The notes beneath the pieces are model-generated. The model saw only the letters and a program-made list of their open reading frames with translations. It was not told the origin of the DNA and made no database searches. This document shows positions 44,350-55,669 of a stretch of 64,000 nt of DNA, in pieces. Both the position numbers and the translations under genes were made by a program. Position 1 is the first letter of the stretch, and the number at the start of each line of letters is the position of its first letter. The DNA comes from Cyclaneusma minus (taxonomy: Eukaryota; Ascomycota; Leotiomycetes; Marthamycetales; Marthamycetaceae), in assembly GCA_037179335.1 (NCBI GenBank), contig JAKZHN010000038.1, forward strand, positions 186,001-250,000, written 5' to 3'.

Positions 44350-47129
44350 ATGCCACCCAAACAGAAAGTGCGGCGAGTTGGGGGGCAGAACGGGGGAGCA
44401 CCGGTGAGTATAAGCCTTGCGAGACGGATTCCATCATCACCTGCTCGACATTGTGCAGCTGACACAAATATTTGATGTCTAGGTGAATGAAGCCATGGCG
44501 CTCGAGAACTTGAGGCGGAAAAACATGACCGAACTAGAATACAAGAGGGAATTCGGAGACGTAGGGAGTAAAAAAGGCTGGTTGGAAGATTTTATGCAAT
44601 GGAACAACACACTGTTCCACAACGGATGGAAAGGAGTCAAAACGATAGGTGAAGGAGGATATGGCATTGTCGGCCATTTCAGATACTCGGGAACGGAGAA
44701 AAATCTTGCGGCGGACTTCCATGGCTACAAGGACATTGTTGTCAAGCAATCCCTCAGTCTCGGCACCGGCCAGTGTGAGGAGGAGGGCAAGATGATGCAG
44801 AGATACGTCAACAAATGCCTGCACATTATCCAGCTTATAGCAGGCCCGACCGTTACACAAGGAAGGGAAAAGTATTACAAGGCTGATCGAGGGCAGGTAG
44901 AGAGAATCTACATCGAGTTTATGCCCGGAGGGGATTTGTGGGAAGACATTGTGTCGAGAAGAACATTAAGGGAGCAGCACCGCGGGCCGGGGAAGGCGTA
45001 AGATGGCCCTGGGGGGTACCCTTTCTTGCTGTGATAGGTTCTTGCTAACTTGATGGCTTTTGCAGAACAGCCCATTTCTTTGACGAGAAGGAGATGTGGT
45101 CGATGTTCTATTGTCTAGTGAAGGGGGTTATGGCTATGCACTGCGGCAATGAAGACTCAGTAGCTCAGGGCGATGGCAAGCCAGAAGTTTGTAGGTGAAG
45201 CGCCGCCCAAGCAAGAGTGCGAGCACTGAGCTGACTCACTCAGGCCATTTTGATCTGAAGACTGAAAATAGTAAGTAGTCGGAAGCATAAAGCGACCAAG
45301 ACTCGGAGGCTCATCCTTCTAATAAATAGTTCTCCTCGGGGACCGAAAAGATGCGCAAGAGCATCAATTTTTCCCAATAGTCAAAGTACGCACACAGCCC
45401 TCAAACCCGAGTGCTCGCTCAGACTGACCGGTTCCAGATGGGAGATTTTGGCTTAGCCCTGGAGGCACCCCCGGGAGTCCAGCAATCGAAGAGATATCTG
45501 AACCAGCACAGATCGCGCGGCACAGCAGGATGGTTTGCTCCGGTAAGTGACACCGCCGGAGAATTAGCAGGGTGAATAATGACCGTATGTCAGGAGCAAG
45601 CCCCAACAGGAGGTCTTTACCATCCTTTCAAGTACAAAGTGAAGCAGCGTTTTTACGGAAGTCAGACGAACGTTTGGTAAATGGCTCGACTCCCTTGATA
45701 CGGCGATGAGTCTAATTCTGACAAACCTCAGGGGAATCGGTATGATCATGTACATGACACTAACTCAAGAAGCCGCTCCTGATGCAGATGAGATCGAGAC
45801 ATTTAGAACTACTTACAACCGCACTCTAGCTCAAGGTAACGTGTCCCGTATTCAAAGAGACTCGACACCCGACGTCCCCTCGAGGTATTCATAGCTAACT
45901 CCCGAGAAGGCGAGACCCATGGCACTGAACTATTCACAAACCCAGGGGCCCAGAATTACTCGAGAACGATCCGCGCTCTCGTTCTGGAATGTTTGATGGG
46001 CGAGCCTCTCCACAGACCTACGCCCGAGTCTCTGAGGAATCGCATCGAACGCGTTATGCAGGTTCTTGAACAAAATACTCGAGCACGGGCGCGCGACATT
46101 GACACAATATTCCCCGAGAATTCCCTCGATGAGGGCGAGGAAGAGATAGAGACAGAAACCGGAAACGGCCGCACGTGGAAAGACGTCAAGACCAGCTGGG
46201 ATGCCCTTACACAACGAATCATCGCAGAAAATCTCGACGAGGAGTCGTCAACACCACCACCTTCCTCTTCTGTCCCTTCTTCCCTTGCTTCCCCTTCTAA
46301 GGCGGCAGCAGCGAACCAAGGAATAGCAGCGCTCAGAGCAGCAGCAGTGGAAAGAAACAGAAAATTAGTAGCGGACAGAGCAGCAGCAGCAGCGAGAAGA
46401 GAAGCAGCGGCGAATAGAGCAGCAGCAGATCCAGAGGCAAAGCTAGCCAGAGAAAAGGGGCGATTCGAGCAAGTGCAGAACCAAATACTACCAAACTACC
46501 AGGCCGCCTACCAGCAGAATATCTCCGCCGCCGAACGTGCAAAGCAGCAGGCACAAGAGACCAGGCGCCAGCAAGCCGAGAAGAAGCGAAAAGACGAGCT
46601 CGCCAAACGCGCTGCGGAAGCCGAAGCGAAGCGGAGCAAGCAGAGACCGGCGCAGAGACACCAGGCTGCTCAAGAGGTGGAAGACGAAGAGATGACGGCG
46701 ACAAGGCAGACTGGCGTCGCCGGACAGCCTGGTAAACGCGTTGCCGGGCCTGACACAAGGCATTATTTGGGGCCACGCGCTCCACGACACACACGTCGCG
46801 GCTTTGCTGAGCCAACCTTGACGCTGCACATGGAGTCGAGCAGTCCACTCGCGCCTACTTTTACGTTTGAAGGCGTGCCGGCAGATGTAACCCTGAGTGA
46901 GTTGCGGCAGGCTATCATTGTAGAACTCAGGAGTATGGGTATTAGTGAGCGTAGGGTTCAAGTGATGAATTTGGGGCTGGAAGGTACTCCTCAATCTCAT
47001 CGCATTTTGACGATGCCAGCCGCGAGTCCGGTGCGGGATCGCGGCGTGCAGGATGGGTCGACGCTCAGGTACGAGATCAGGGGCCCTGTGAGCGAGCGAC
47101 TTGAAGGATTCGGTGGGCTGGATATGTAG
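44350..47129 (+). CDS. Divergent protein kinase with coiled-coil and ubiquitin-like C-terminal region
   Basis: Nine exons (44350-44403, 44483-44997, 45066-45190, 45244-45270, 45330-45385, 45438-45542, 45594-45676, 45732-45835, 45946-47129; introns 51-110 nt) give 750 aa. All junctions keep frame and rebuild a kinase domain: glycine loop IGEGGYGIVG (about 73-82), the Lys of DIVVKQS (about 106), the catalytic loop HFDLKTEN (233-240, Phe replacing Arg of HRD), DFG (262-264), FAPEQ (about 292-296) and GIGMIMYMTLTQ. The family usually keeps Asp and Asn, so activity is plausible. Residues about 440-600 are Ala/Arg/Gln-rich coiled coil (AAAERAKQQAQE type). The end (about 645-740) resembles a ubiquitin-like fold (VPADVTLSELRQAI; VQDGSTLRYEI). 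The function is unknown. Confidence 0.75.
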
Positions 47130-47624
47130 TAGGCTGTTGGTATATAGTTAAAAGCCGTAAAAGGGGTGATGGCTTTGGTGTCATTGCTGGTCTAATATCC
47201 TGAAAGCAACTTACTTACTCTCATGATATACGAGTTTCGACAGCTCGCTTCACACATGGCTGTATTCACTGCACGTTCAGTTTCGAACGGTCAATCGAAG
47301 CGGGGAAACATAACGGGCTGGACTGACGAGACCCCTGATTATTTGCGTTTGGGAATTTGAACACACATCCATCGACTTCTAGCACCTCGAGCAAAGGCAT
47401 GTCTCAAGCCGTCATCTTGCATTTCACAGCCGATAATGGGCTTGCTGGACGCACTGCTCATGTGACCAATTATTGAAGTGATTTTTTTTCATTTCATTTC
47501 GAGCATGAAGCAACCGATGCCTTGCGGAACATAGTGCCCTTTAGTAAAGCACTGGCCCATTCCCGCAAAGAAGTTCATTGCCCGTGATGCCAACTCCGCT
47601 CGTACATGATTGATAGACCCCCAT
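47130..47624. other. Intergenic region
   Basis: Convergent gap between the kinase and RACK1 genes. No gene seen. Confidence 0.45.
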
Positions 47625-48821
47625 CTATGCCCTCGACATAACACCCCAGGCCCGGATAATGTTGTCGGTGTAACCAGCGAACAGGGTCTGGCCATCCGCG
47701 CTCCATGCCAAGCTGACACACTCCGGCTCACGGCTCTTCTTGCCCACGGCCTGGAATTCAGGTCTCAGCTCATCAACCTTGCTCTTCTTCTCCAAGTCGA
47801 AAATGATGACGCAGCTCGAGGTGGCAGCGCAGAGCCAGTAGCGGTTGGGCGAGAAAACGAGAGCGTGGATCTCGTCACCAGCGTTCAGGGAGTACAGGTG
47901 CTTGGACTCGTTCAAGTCCCAGAGCATGGTGGTTCCGTCCTTTCCTCCGGAAGCGCAGAGAGAGCCGTCGGGGGAGATGGTGACGGTGTTGATGTAGCCA
48001 GAGTGTCCGATGTGGTCGGTCTGGATGCGGCAAGAGGAGAGCTCCCAAACCTATTCAAGAAGATCAGTTTCTACTGCAAAGCTCGAGTATGCGGGTTCGA
48101 GGAGCAGTGTAGATTCGGAATCAGTGCATTGGTGAAAGATTGTCTCATGGCCTGGTCTCCCAGGCTCTGAAGTAGCAAATACTATAATTGCAAAGCATCA
48201 TGTAAAATCGGGGATTGAAAGGAATTCGCATGGACTCGGCGTACCTTGACAAGCTTGTCCCAACCAGCGCTGACAATGACGGGGTTCTGGGGGTTGGGGC
48301 TGAAGCGCACGCAGGAAACCCACTCGGTGTGGCCCTTGTCGGTGATGGTGAACTTGCAGTCTCCGAGGGTGTTCCAGAGCTTGATGGTGCGGTCGCGCGA
48401 GCCGGAGACAATCTGGCGGTTGTCGGCGGAGAAGGATACGGAGAGGACGTCGTTGGTGTGGCCAACGAAGCGGCGGGTGGTGGTGCCGGTGGACAGCTCC
48501 CACAGACGGAGGGTCTTGTCCCACGAAGCAGACAGAGCGTAGGCGCCATCGGAGGAGATGACCTAGAAAGTAGTCTCAGCAGCTGGGGTGTGCAGCAGAA
48601 CAGGCGCAACCTACACAGTCCGACACAATGTGGGAGTGGCCGTGGAGCGATCGCTTGGGGTAGCCGTAGGAGGTCTCGTCACGGGTGAGGTTCCAGATGA
48701 TCAAAGTCTTGTCGCGACTGGCCGAGAGGAGCATGTTGGGGTTCTCCATCGAGGTAGCCAAGCTGGTGACCCAGCCGCTGTGGCCCTCGAGGGTGCCCTT
48801 GAGAATCAACTGCTCAGTCAT
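47625..48821 (-). CDS. cpc2: Guanine nucleotide-binding protein subunit beta-like protein (RACK1/CPC2/Asc1)
   Basis: Seven-bladed WD-repeat protein of the 40S ribosomal subunit and a signalling scaffold. Three exons (48821-48615, 48562-48245, 48050-47625) give 316 aa, the family length. The WD repeats are obvious (LLSASRDKTLIIW; ALSASWDKTLRLW; IVSGSRDRTIKLW; VIVSAGWDKLVKVWE; CASGGKDGTTMLWDL; FAGYTDNIIRAW). The start MTEQLILKGTLEGHSGWVTS matches the fungal orthologues. The second intron is 194 nt (48244-48051), long for this window, and carries a box C/D snoRNA that matches U24. In yeast the ASC1 intron also encodes U24, so host and guest are conserved together. Confidence 0.97.
48119..48205 (-). 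ncRNA. snR24: Box C/D snoRNA U24 (snR24-like) in the RACK1 intron
   Basis: On the minus strand within intron 2 of RACK1: box C-like ATGATGC (48201-48195), the guide stretch TATTTGCTACTTCAGA ending in a D'-like CAGA (48169-48166), a short inverted repeat, the C'-like ATGAGAC (48148-48142), a second guide with TCACCAA, and box D CTGA (48124-48121). The first guide and its neighbourhood match yeast and animal U24, which directs 2'-O-methylation of the large-subunit rRNA (yeast C1437 and C1449/C1450). Ends are approximate. Seen: motifs, order and host gene. Known: U24 in ASC1/RACK1-type introns. Inferred: it is processed and active here. Confidence 0.85.
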
Positions 48822-49968
48822 GATGGGCGACTTTGAGGCGAGTGTGTTGACGAGGAGGAGAGAGGAACACAGGCAATGGTCGCGGGGGCAGGTTGCAGAG
48901 GCTGGCCTAACGCTGGTGTTGAACTTTTTGGCCGACGAATTTCGTGCCGCTGTGTGCGCGCACTAGGCCCAAAGCAGACGCTAGCGCCGTTCGCTTACCC
49001 CCGCCGAGCCAGCTCGAGACGTCCAGGCTGGATGAGCTTCTGCACCGTTTGGTACCGTCCAGTCTTTGTTCCATTCGTTATTCGAAGCTCTGTCCAGAAA
49101 TTAAGGCCTGCTACAGATCTATCATGCAGATCTATCATTTCTGGAGAGTGGAAAACTCTGATACTGCATCATTGGCAGAAGCCCGAGCCCAAACGATCAA
49201 AAGTCTCAAGTACTATCACTGGTCTCACATGCCAACAATCTGAAGTTGAGAGCAGGAGCCTAACTGAATGCACGAGTCTGCAAATTAATAAATGTTACGG
49301 CTTGTTTCTGAATTGTGAACTGTGTATCAAGCTGCATATACTTGACGCATTCGAGGACCACGCGTTCCAAGCATGCATTTATCAATTTCTTGACCACACA
49401 GGTCTCTCAACAACTGCCCTGACGACTTGAGCCACTTATTAGGAGCTGTTCAGCCAAGTGGGGTCTGACGTACTGACGTAGTGCTACATGTAAGTGCTGC
49501 CTGGGGGTGTCATCCTTGTATTTCTTCTGGAAGTAGCATCTTCAACGAGGCGGGAAGGGTCCAGTCGACAGTTGGACAACAAAATGTCTTGCACAAGTGC
49601 ATACAAAGCTGATGGCATGCCTTGTCAGTGGTCTGAGATTGGCTTAATGATGTCAGTCCGTTTGATTGATGGTTTGGCATTGAGGAACTGGCAACAAACT
49701 ACTCGTCATGTCTGTCCAGTCTGTGACGGAAGCTTGTCCTGACGCAGATTCACTGTAGAGGCCGCTCAAAGGGGCGGAGTCCTAGGAACACGGAGGCATG
49801 AGATCGGGATGAGTAGGCTCTCGTGAGGCAGCTGTCTTGATGATGTTCCCAATCCGATATGTACAGCCCATGGACCCCGGTCTATCGTCCGCATTTCATT
49901 GATGCTCCATCTTCACCCAGCGCTCCCCCACCAGCACTCTTCCGGTCGTATCGAGGAATGACTGCCAT
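48822..49968. other. Intergenic region upstream of RACK1
   Basis: About 1.1 kb between the RACK1 start and the COX9 end, both minus-strand. No gene seen; frames here are short and unstructured. Confidence 0.45.
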
Positions 49969-50418
49969 CTAGGAGATGGTGTTCTTGGCTCTCTCTTCCT
50001 CCAGCTTCGAGTAGTAGGCATCGCGCTTGCGGACAGCGGGGACGTGGTAGCCGTACCTTCGCAGAATTGTCAGAATTCATCTTGGGAGTGTGAAGCAACA
50101 GAAGCTTACCACCAGCCGTAGCCGCCGGCAGTACCAAGACCTATAAATTCGTCAGGCGCCGTCGCTTAAAACCACCCATCGCCAGAATCCTGCCCGCTCC
50201 ACGATCCCACCAACAACACCGCCTCCGCAGGATCATATTCTCCTCCGTAAATTGACATCACCTACCAAAGGCGCAACTGAGGTCGACGACGAGCGTCTTC
50301 CGGAGCATCTGCGGACGGTCAGCAATCGTCAATCAACGCACACTTTGCGGCGCAACCGGCTCTTGGCCTGCCATCCGACGGGTAAGTGACTCACTCCAGT
50401 AATTGGTGCGATAGGCAT
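49969..50418 (-). CDS. COX9: Cytochrome c oxidase subunit VIIa (COX9)
   Basis: Small nuclear-encoded subunit of respiratory complex IV in the inner mitochondrial membrane. Four exons (50418-50395, 50308-50266, 50140-50110, 50056-49969; introns 86, 125 and 53 nt) give only 61 aa. The start MPIAPITGMLRKTLVVDLS, one membrane segment (CAFGLGTAGGYGWWYGYH) and the charged tail HVPAVRKRDAYYSKLEEERA match fungal Cox9. No single raw frame shows it. The match rests on three splice junctions, each with good GT and AG sites, and the product has the right length. The gene faces TAF8 head to head across 156 bp. Confidence 0.88.
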
Positions 50419-50574
50419 CTTGGCAGTGTTCAATCAAGCAGACGCAGCTTGTTGCGGGGAGATTCTGTGGTGGGTTGTGGATTTGGAGAGCTACGAAGGG
50501 AGTGGTGTGAGGTTGTGGTTGTTGACGATCAAGGCTGCAAGGCACCACACGCTTACATAAGAATAGTAGCCAAA

Positions 50575-52707
50575 ATGCCGGCCAATGAGACGCCAAGCGC
50601 ATCGCAAGGCTTGTCCTCTCAGCATGATGCTATCACCACTACATCGCCGTCGCGGAGACAACATGGAACGGGGTCGCCAGGACCTGGCACACTGACCCCT
50701 GGGCAATATCCACATGTACCGCTCCACACGAATGGTAACGGACAGAATCACGCCGGTCATCCAGCAGGAACACCAGGACCTGCTGCAAGAGCACCTCCTC
50801 AAGAACCACGTCGACAGCCTCTCTTCACGAATGGTAGCGGCCTGACGATTTACGCCGATTCTTCAACGAGAACGCCAGCACACGCCACCCTAGCACCTGG
50901 ACAAGCTGTACAACAACCGCCCTGGAACGGCCAGCGTCCCGCCAGTCGTCAAACGGGAACGCCAGCACCTGCTCCTCAAGAACAACGTCGATCGATTTTT
51001 GCGAACAGGAACGGCCAGAATCACGCCGGCTATCAAACGAGAACGCCTGGCCTAGCACCTGGGCAAGCTTTACAACGACAGACCTCCGCGAATAGTAACA
51101 GCCAGAATTACACCGGCCATCCAACGAGCACGCCAGAAACTGGCACACTCGCGGCTGGGCAAGCACCACGTCGACCGCCCTGGTCGAATGGTAACGGCCA
51201 GAACCACGGCGGCCACTACCCCAATTCCTCGAGCAGGCCGAATGCACATGTTGACGCCTTCAGCCGTCACGTGGAACCGCTCTCAATGGGCTCACCCCAG
51301 GTGAAGGCCGAGGTCTCCTCGCCCCCAGTTATGATGGACAGAACATCACCAAACCCTGGCATTGGAATGGAACCATCTTCAGTGATGAGCCATGCATCAC
51401 CCTCGTCACCCTCGTCAAGGAACAATTCAATCGATGGAAATGTCCCCGGCTCGATGAGAAGCTCGCAATTCAACGGCACGCGACCACTACCACGGCAAGA
51501 GTTCACTGCGTCGCCCCTCTCGAGGAATAACTCGGTCGACGGAAGCGCAGTCAATTCGATGAGAAGCCCGCAGTTAAGCGGCACGCGACCACCGCCACAG
51601 CAGCAATCCAATGAATCAGACGGTGGCAGGCCGGACAGTAGGAGGCCGTCCAGTTCTTTGGGGAATGGAGTTCGCGCCGGAACGGAGACAGCAGGCCGGA
51701 TCTCTGGTCCGACTAACAACCCTGGTCAGGCTGGAGAGGTAGCTTCAAGGAAGCGCTTGGCAACCCCAGAGAGTCTAGTGGGAGCGGACCACGCAGCGTC
51801 GCAAGCTGCGGCGAAGAGGAGGCGGATAGAAGCTGGGTATGTGGCGCGGCGTGAGGCCCTTCCACTCCCCGAAGTCAGCACTGCCCCATTCTTCGATGAC
51901 GACCCTTCACTCCTGCTTAAACGCTCCATTGCATTGGCGCTCAGTCACGTTGGATTCGATTCCGCTTCTGCGGAGGCCATGGATAGTTTTGTGGGCAAAG
52001 TAGATTCATGTAGGCCAACAACTCGTACTTGAAATATCTACGGAGTGCTGACCTTTACAGATATGACAGGATTTGCTGCAGATGTACAACAATCGATGTT
52101 GTCATCAAGAAGAGCTGCGACAATCCCTTACGACTTTGCATATGCCCTCCGCCGAGATGGATTGGACAGGATTGCATTGCAGCCACACCTGGAGCCTCCA
52201 GTTGCCTTGCCCAACTTAGGACCTAGGGAGCTTGAGCCACCCGTTGAGGTCGTCGACGACGAGCGACTGATCCAGCTACTGGGTCCCGAACTGAATGGGG
52301 AAGTCGACAAGAATTCACACGGATACATACCCAAGCACCTCCCATCGTTTCCGAGTAAGCATACATACAAGTCGACGGCGGCGGAGACAAAGAGGGAGTC
52401 TGATCCCAGGAAATTACGAGAGAAAGCTACCGAGGCTGCGAAATATGCTGAGGATGCACTACGTCGGCTGACAAAGCGAAGGAAGGCCGGCGGTCAGAAA
52501 GAACTGCGCAAAGCAGCGACCGGGGACAAGTACCGTCGAGAGAGGCATGAACTGTGGGAAAAGGCAATGAGTACCTTTGCTCCGCAGAAGTCTGCTTCGG
52601 CTGATGACCACGAAGATGAGTATGGCACGATCGTCAATGCAGAGAAGAAATACTGGAGGAAGGGAGCGGCAGCCAAGAAGCATACCGTCCATTCAGAACT
52701 ACAATAG
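50575..52707 (+). CDS. TAF8: Transcription initiation factor TFIID subunit TAF8
   Basis: TFIID subunit that pairs with TAF10 through a histone fold. Two exons (50575-52009 and 52061-52707; intron 51 nt) give 693 aa. A long low-complexity N-terminal region (about 1-430) is rich in Pro, Gln, Asn and Ser, with repeated NGNGQNHAG-like blocks. The histone-fold region starts near residue 445 (LLLKRSIALALSHVGFDS) and spans the intron (VDSYMTGFAADVQQSM) through RRAATIPYDFAYALRRDGL. The TAF8 C-terminal domain follows (about 590-640: GYIPKHLPSFPSKHTYKST). The C-terminus is basic and helical. The ATG at 50575 was chosen because the upstream open frame has no ATG. The N-terminal block is much longer than in animals but typical for moulds. 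Confidence 0.9.
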
Positions 52708-53182
52708 TGAGCTGGTGGTTCAAGGGAGTCCTTCGAAGATGCATAAGCTGAGGTAAATATGGCGTTCTGGGGCCGAGCATTGTTTATGGGTGGGCAAACG
52801 ATGTGCTTACAACCAACTGGCATTGCAAGGCGCATGGTATCAATGGGCTCGTCTTACGGAAAAGGGATCCCCGAGCTAGTTCGCAACATTTGGGGTGGCA
52901 GCACAGCAATACTTGCTCGGCGGGAAAGGCCGAGATAGCTTTTCGGGAGTGGCTAGGTCATAGTGAGACATTCAGAGTAGCCTCAAAAGCTCGTCTCTTA
53001 GCGTGTTAGATACTGAACTCTTCTGCTTTTTCCCTAAGTCTTTGAAAAATATAGACTTGTAAGTGGCTGCACATGATCATGGCTCAAGGAACGAAGGCGC
53101 AGTCAATAAAACATATGAATACAATGAACGGTTGTCCCATACCCGGAACCCGAGCTGCACAACAGCAACTCACCAGCTCCTT
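52708..53182. other. Intergenic region
   Basis: Convergent gap between TAF8 and the Rad51-like gene. No gene seen. Confidence 0.45.
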
Positions 53183-54014
53183 CTAGTCCTCAGTCCACGT
53201 AAAAGATCCCCAATCACTACTAGCAACCCATCTCGCCCTCTCAACCGCCGTTTGCCGTATGTGCCTCTCCTTCATCGCCTCCTCAACACTAATTCCCCTC
53301 CCGAAAACGTCCACCTCCCCCCTTTCCACTCGCAACCAGCCTCTCCATCCCGCCATTACATCTCCCCCCTGGCCCCCGTTCACTACCACCGCCGCCAGCT
53401 CCCTTTCCATGCTCCCGTGGGCTCCATCCATCAACCACTCCTCCACCCCATCCAGGGTAGCCCTCAACATCCCCCTTTCCGGCTTACACACAAACACGCA
53501 CCGCAGATCACACTTCAGCTTCACCACATCAAAGCGGCCATCCATATCAACCACTACAACGCATTTCCCTAACTTTGAAACACAGGAATTGACAATGTGG
53601 TAAAGGAGTGGCAGGGCGCGGCCATAGATCTCGAGACGCCCGCCATGCCGTCGCCAGAGGGTATCGAGTTCTGGGATGCCGGTTCTGGGTGGATTGGGAT
53701 TTGCGAGTTTGCGAAGGTCTTGGAGGAGCTGTGTTGAGAGAATTGTCAGTTTTCTGGACGAAGAAGCTTTATCGATAAGGTTTGCGATCTTCGCTTGAGG
53801 CGGCAGCGAGGTTTTTTGACGACGTGCATGGATTGAGATTGGTCTTTCATGAAGGTGAAAGACAGGCTGCATTTCCAAGATTGGCAAGCTTCAATGTTGG
53901 CAGGCTTGATCTAAATGAGCAGAAAGGGTTTCTGGATAAACGTACCTCCTTCAACGTCGCGTTCTCGGCTGCTACTTCACGCAACAACCTTCCTCCGACG
54001 GCCTCTGTTGACAT
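53183..54014 (-). CDS. Rad51/XRCC2-like protein lacking a clear Walker A motif
   Basis: Exons 54014-53946 and 53728-53183 (intron 217 nt, GTACGT to CAACACAG) give 204 aa. The N-terminus MSTEAVGGRLLREVAAE and TGIPELDTL resemble the start of fungal XRCC2/RecA-like proteins, and LGKCVVVVDMDGRFDVVKLK is a good Walker B type strand. The usual P-loop GxxxxGKT is missing; the corresponding place reads LEIYGRALPLLYHIV. The C-terminus is Trp-rich (RARWVASSDWGSFTW). If related to Rad51 paralogues, it would act in recombination repair, perhaps without ATP binding. The long intron is uncertain; without it the gene could start at an internal ATG near 53873. It faces SOM1 across 155 bp. Confidence 0.55.
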
Positions 54015-54169
54015 CTTCAGCTCGTCTGTTCAGAGTCGCGTCTTGTCCAAGTAGCACTCCTCCTGCTTGCTCAATATTCAAGCTTGCCTGAGTTTCTCCC
54101 ACGACGCGTCTCAAACCACTTTCCTTCAATCTTTCAGGAATCCAACACCAAGTTACGAACACAGTCCCA

Positions 54170-54567
54170 ATGAGCCCACCCCTCGAGAGCTGGAGCGCGG
54201 CTGAGCTGCCTGAGCGCGTGCAGATCGATGAGAAGAACAAGCGCCGGAAGACGCTGGGCAAGGAGATTGACTTGACGAAGTGTGTGTTGGAGGAGATGGT
54301 GCAGTATGACTGTCGGGTTGAGCAGCCGGTGACAAAAGAGTCGAAAGTGGTATGTGAGCCGATTGTCAGGCTGTTCAGAAAGTGAGTGCCTTTGATTCAA
54401 TCTTTTTTCTTCTTTGGTCGTGGTTGTTCACTTGTGGTGGTGTGTGGATTGAGATGAGTTGTGGTGGCACTGAGGCTGATGTGTGTGGTAGGTGTAAGGA
54501 TCAAAAGGGGCAGTTCAGGGTCGAGACTACAGCCTGGGAAGGGGAGCTGGCAACGAACAAGTCTTGA
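54170..54567 (+). CDS. SOM1: Mitochondrial inner membrane peptidase assembly factor SOM1
   Basis: Small intermembrane-space protein needed for the inner membrane peptidase Imp1 in yeast. Two exons (54170-54381 and 54492-54567; intron 110 nt) give 95 aa. The family features are readable: MSPPLESWSAAELPERVQID, KRRKTLGKEIDLTKCVLEEM, then VQYDCRVEQPV, VVCEPIVRLFRKCKDQKG and the conserved ending VETTAWEG. Four Cys residues (in TKC, YDC, VCE and RKC) fit disulfide-linked import into the intermembrane space. The junction restores RKCKDQKG. The short size and the exact ending make this a firm call despite its small length. Confidence 0.9.
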
Positions 54568-55669
54568 TGTCAGAGAAACACTATGGGGGCTGGTGCATGC
54601 TGGACCGGGGCATGTTATGGGAGGCCACAATTTCTGGCTGCAAAGGTTTCACTCAAGAATACAGCAATTCACTGTCAAGTAAGAACCGATTTATTTCTTA
54701 CTGTTTGTCGAATACTGGCCGGCACGGAGGAGTGCACTAGCGGAAAAGACTAAGAGAAGAACAGTCTTGTAGCAGGGAGAAGCTATTCTGGATAAAGTGC
54801 AGCGCAAAAGTTGGCACTGCGCTCCAGTCCCTAATGATTGTGGATATTCCTGATGATTTCGGATGCTCCTAATCGCTGTATCTTCTCAATCATTATGGAT
54901 GTTTCTACCTACTTGGGATATTCCGGATACATATTCCTGGTTACTCCTGGACCGGCAACATTGGACATAGGGGTTTGATCACAGGAGTTTGTGCTGGATG
55001 GAAGGCTCTCTGCTGTCCACTCCCTAGGCCATGGCTTGCCCTGGTGTTTGCTCCAGAGGCCCATTCGGAAGCTTGATTGAAAGATAAGAAGTCCAGACCA
55101 TATTTCAATTGTCATCGGCGGATGATAGATATACGATACAATTTCATGTGCGGCCAAGGAGGAAATGGTCAGGGCGTATCTCTAGGATATGGTCCCGTGA
55201 CTGCCACGAGCCTTTTCAATTAGGCTGTTGCACCAAGCCAGAGCTCTGCGTGCACGCCCGCCAATTCCTACACTGTCATCTACTCCTTCAGACACCACAG
55301 CATTACCAGCATCCCGAACATTTCTACTCATGCGGCATTTCCAGCCACTCATGCTGTGATTTCAGTATGACTACAACCTCCGCACTGGCTGCGTACTGCC
55401 ATCTCAGCTTCATTGTCTGAATCCAACCCCGATGACTCCTGCATGCCGGAGTATTGCATAAGCATCTCCCCAAGTTCTCTGGCCGGATGACATTCTTGAA
55501 ACCCAACCTTCTATCGGATCTGCTGTCTTTTTCCGTGTCCGCCTTGAACGTCAGCCCTCTGTCCGGCCGTCGCATCTGAATTGTCAACCCGAATCTCCAA
55601 AACTTCCGGTGAAAAGGCCGGATCTGGCATCGTCATTTTCTACAGGCATCGTCACAGAATACCGCAGGA
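54568..55669. other. Intergenic region with dispersed repeat
   Basis: About 1.1 kb, no gene. Carries the dispersed repeat at 54830-54935 and a C/T-rich stretch toward the next gene. Confidence 0.5.
54830..54935. repeat. Dispersed 17-21 bp repeat family, locus e
   Basis: About five diverged units of the type GATTGTGGATATTCCTGATG and CCTACTTGGGATATTCCGG. Same family as the other loci. Confidence 0.6.

Noticed and set aside
49913..50137. 74-codon frame at COX9
   Set aside because: It reads through the third COX9 intron in the wrong frame; the spliced model restores the family sequence.
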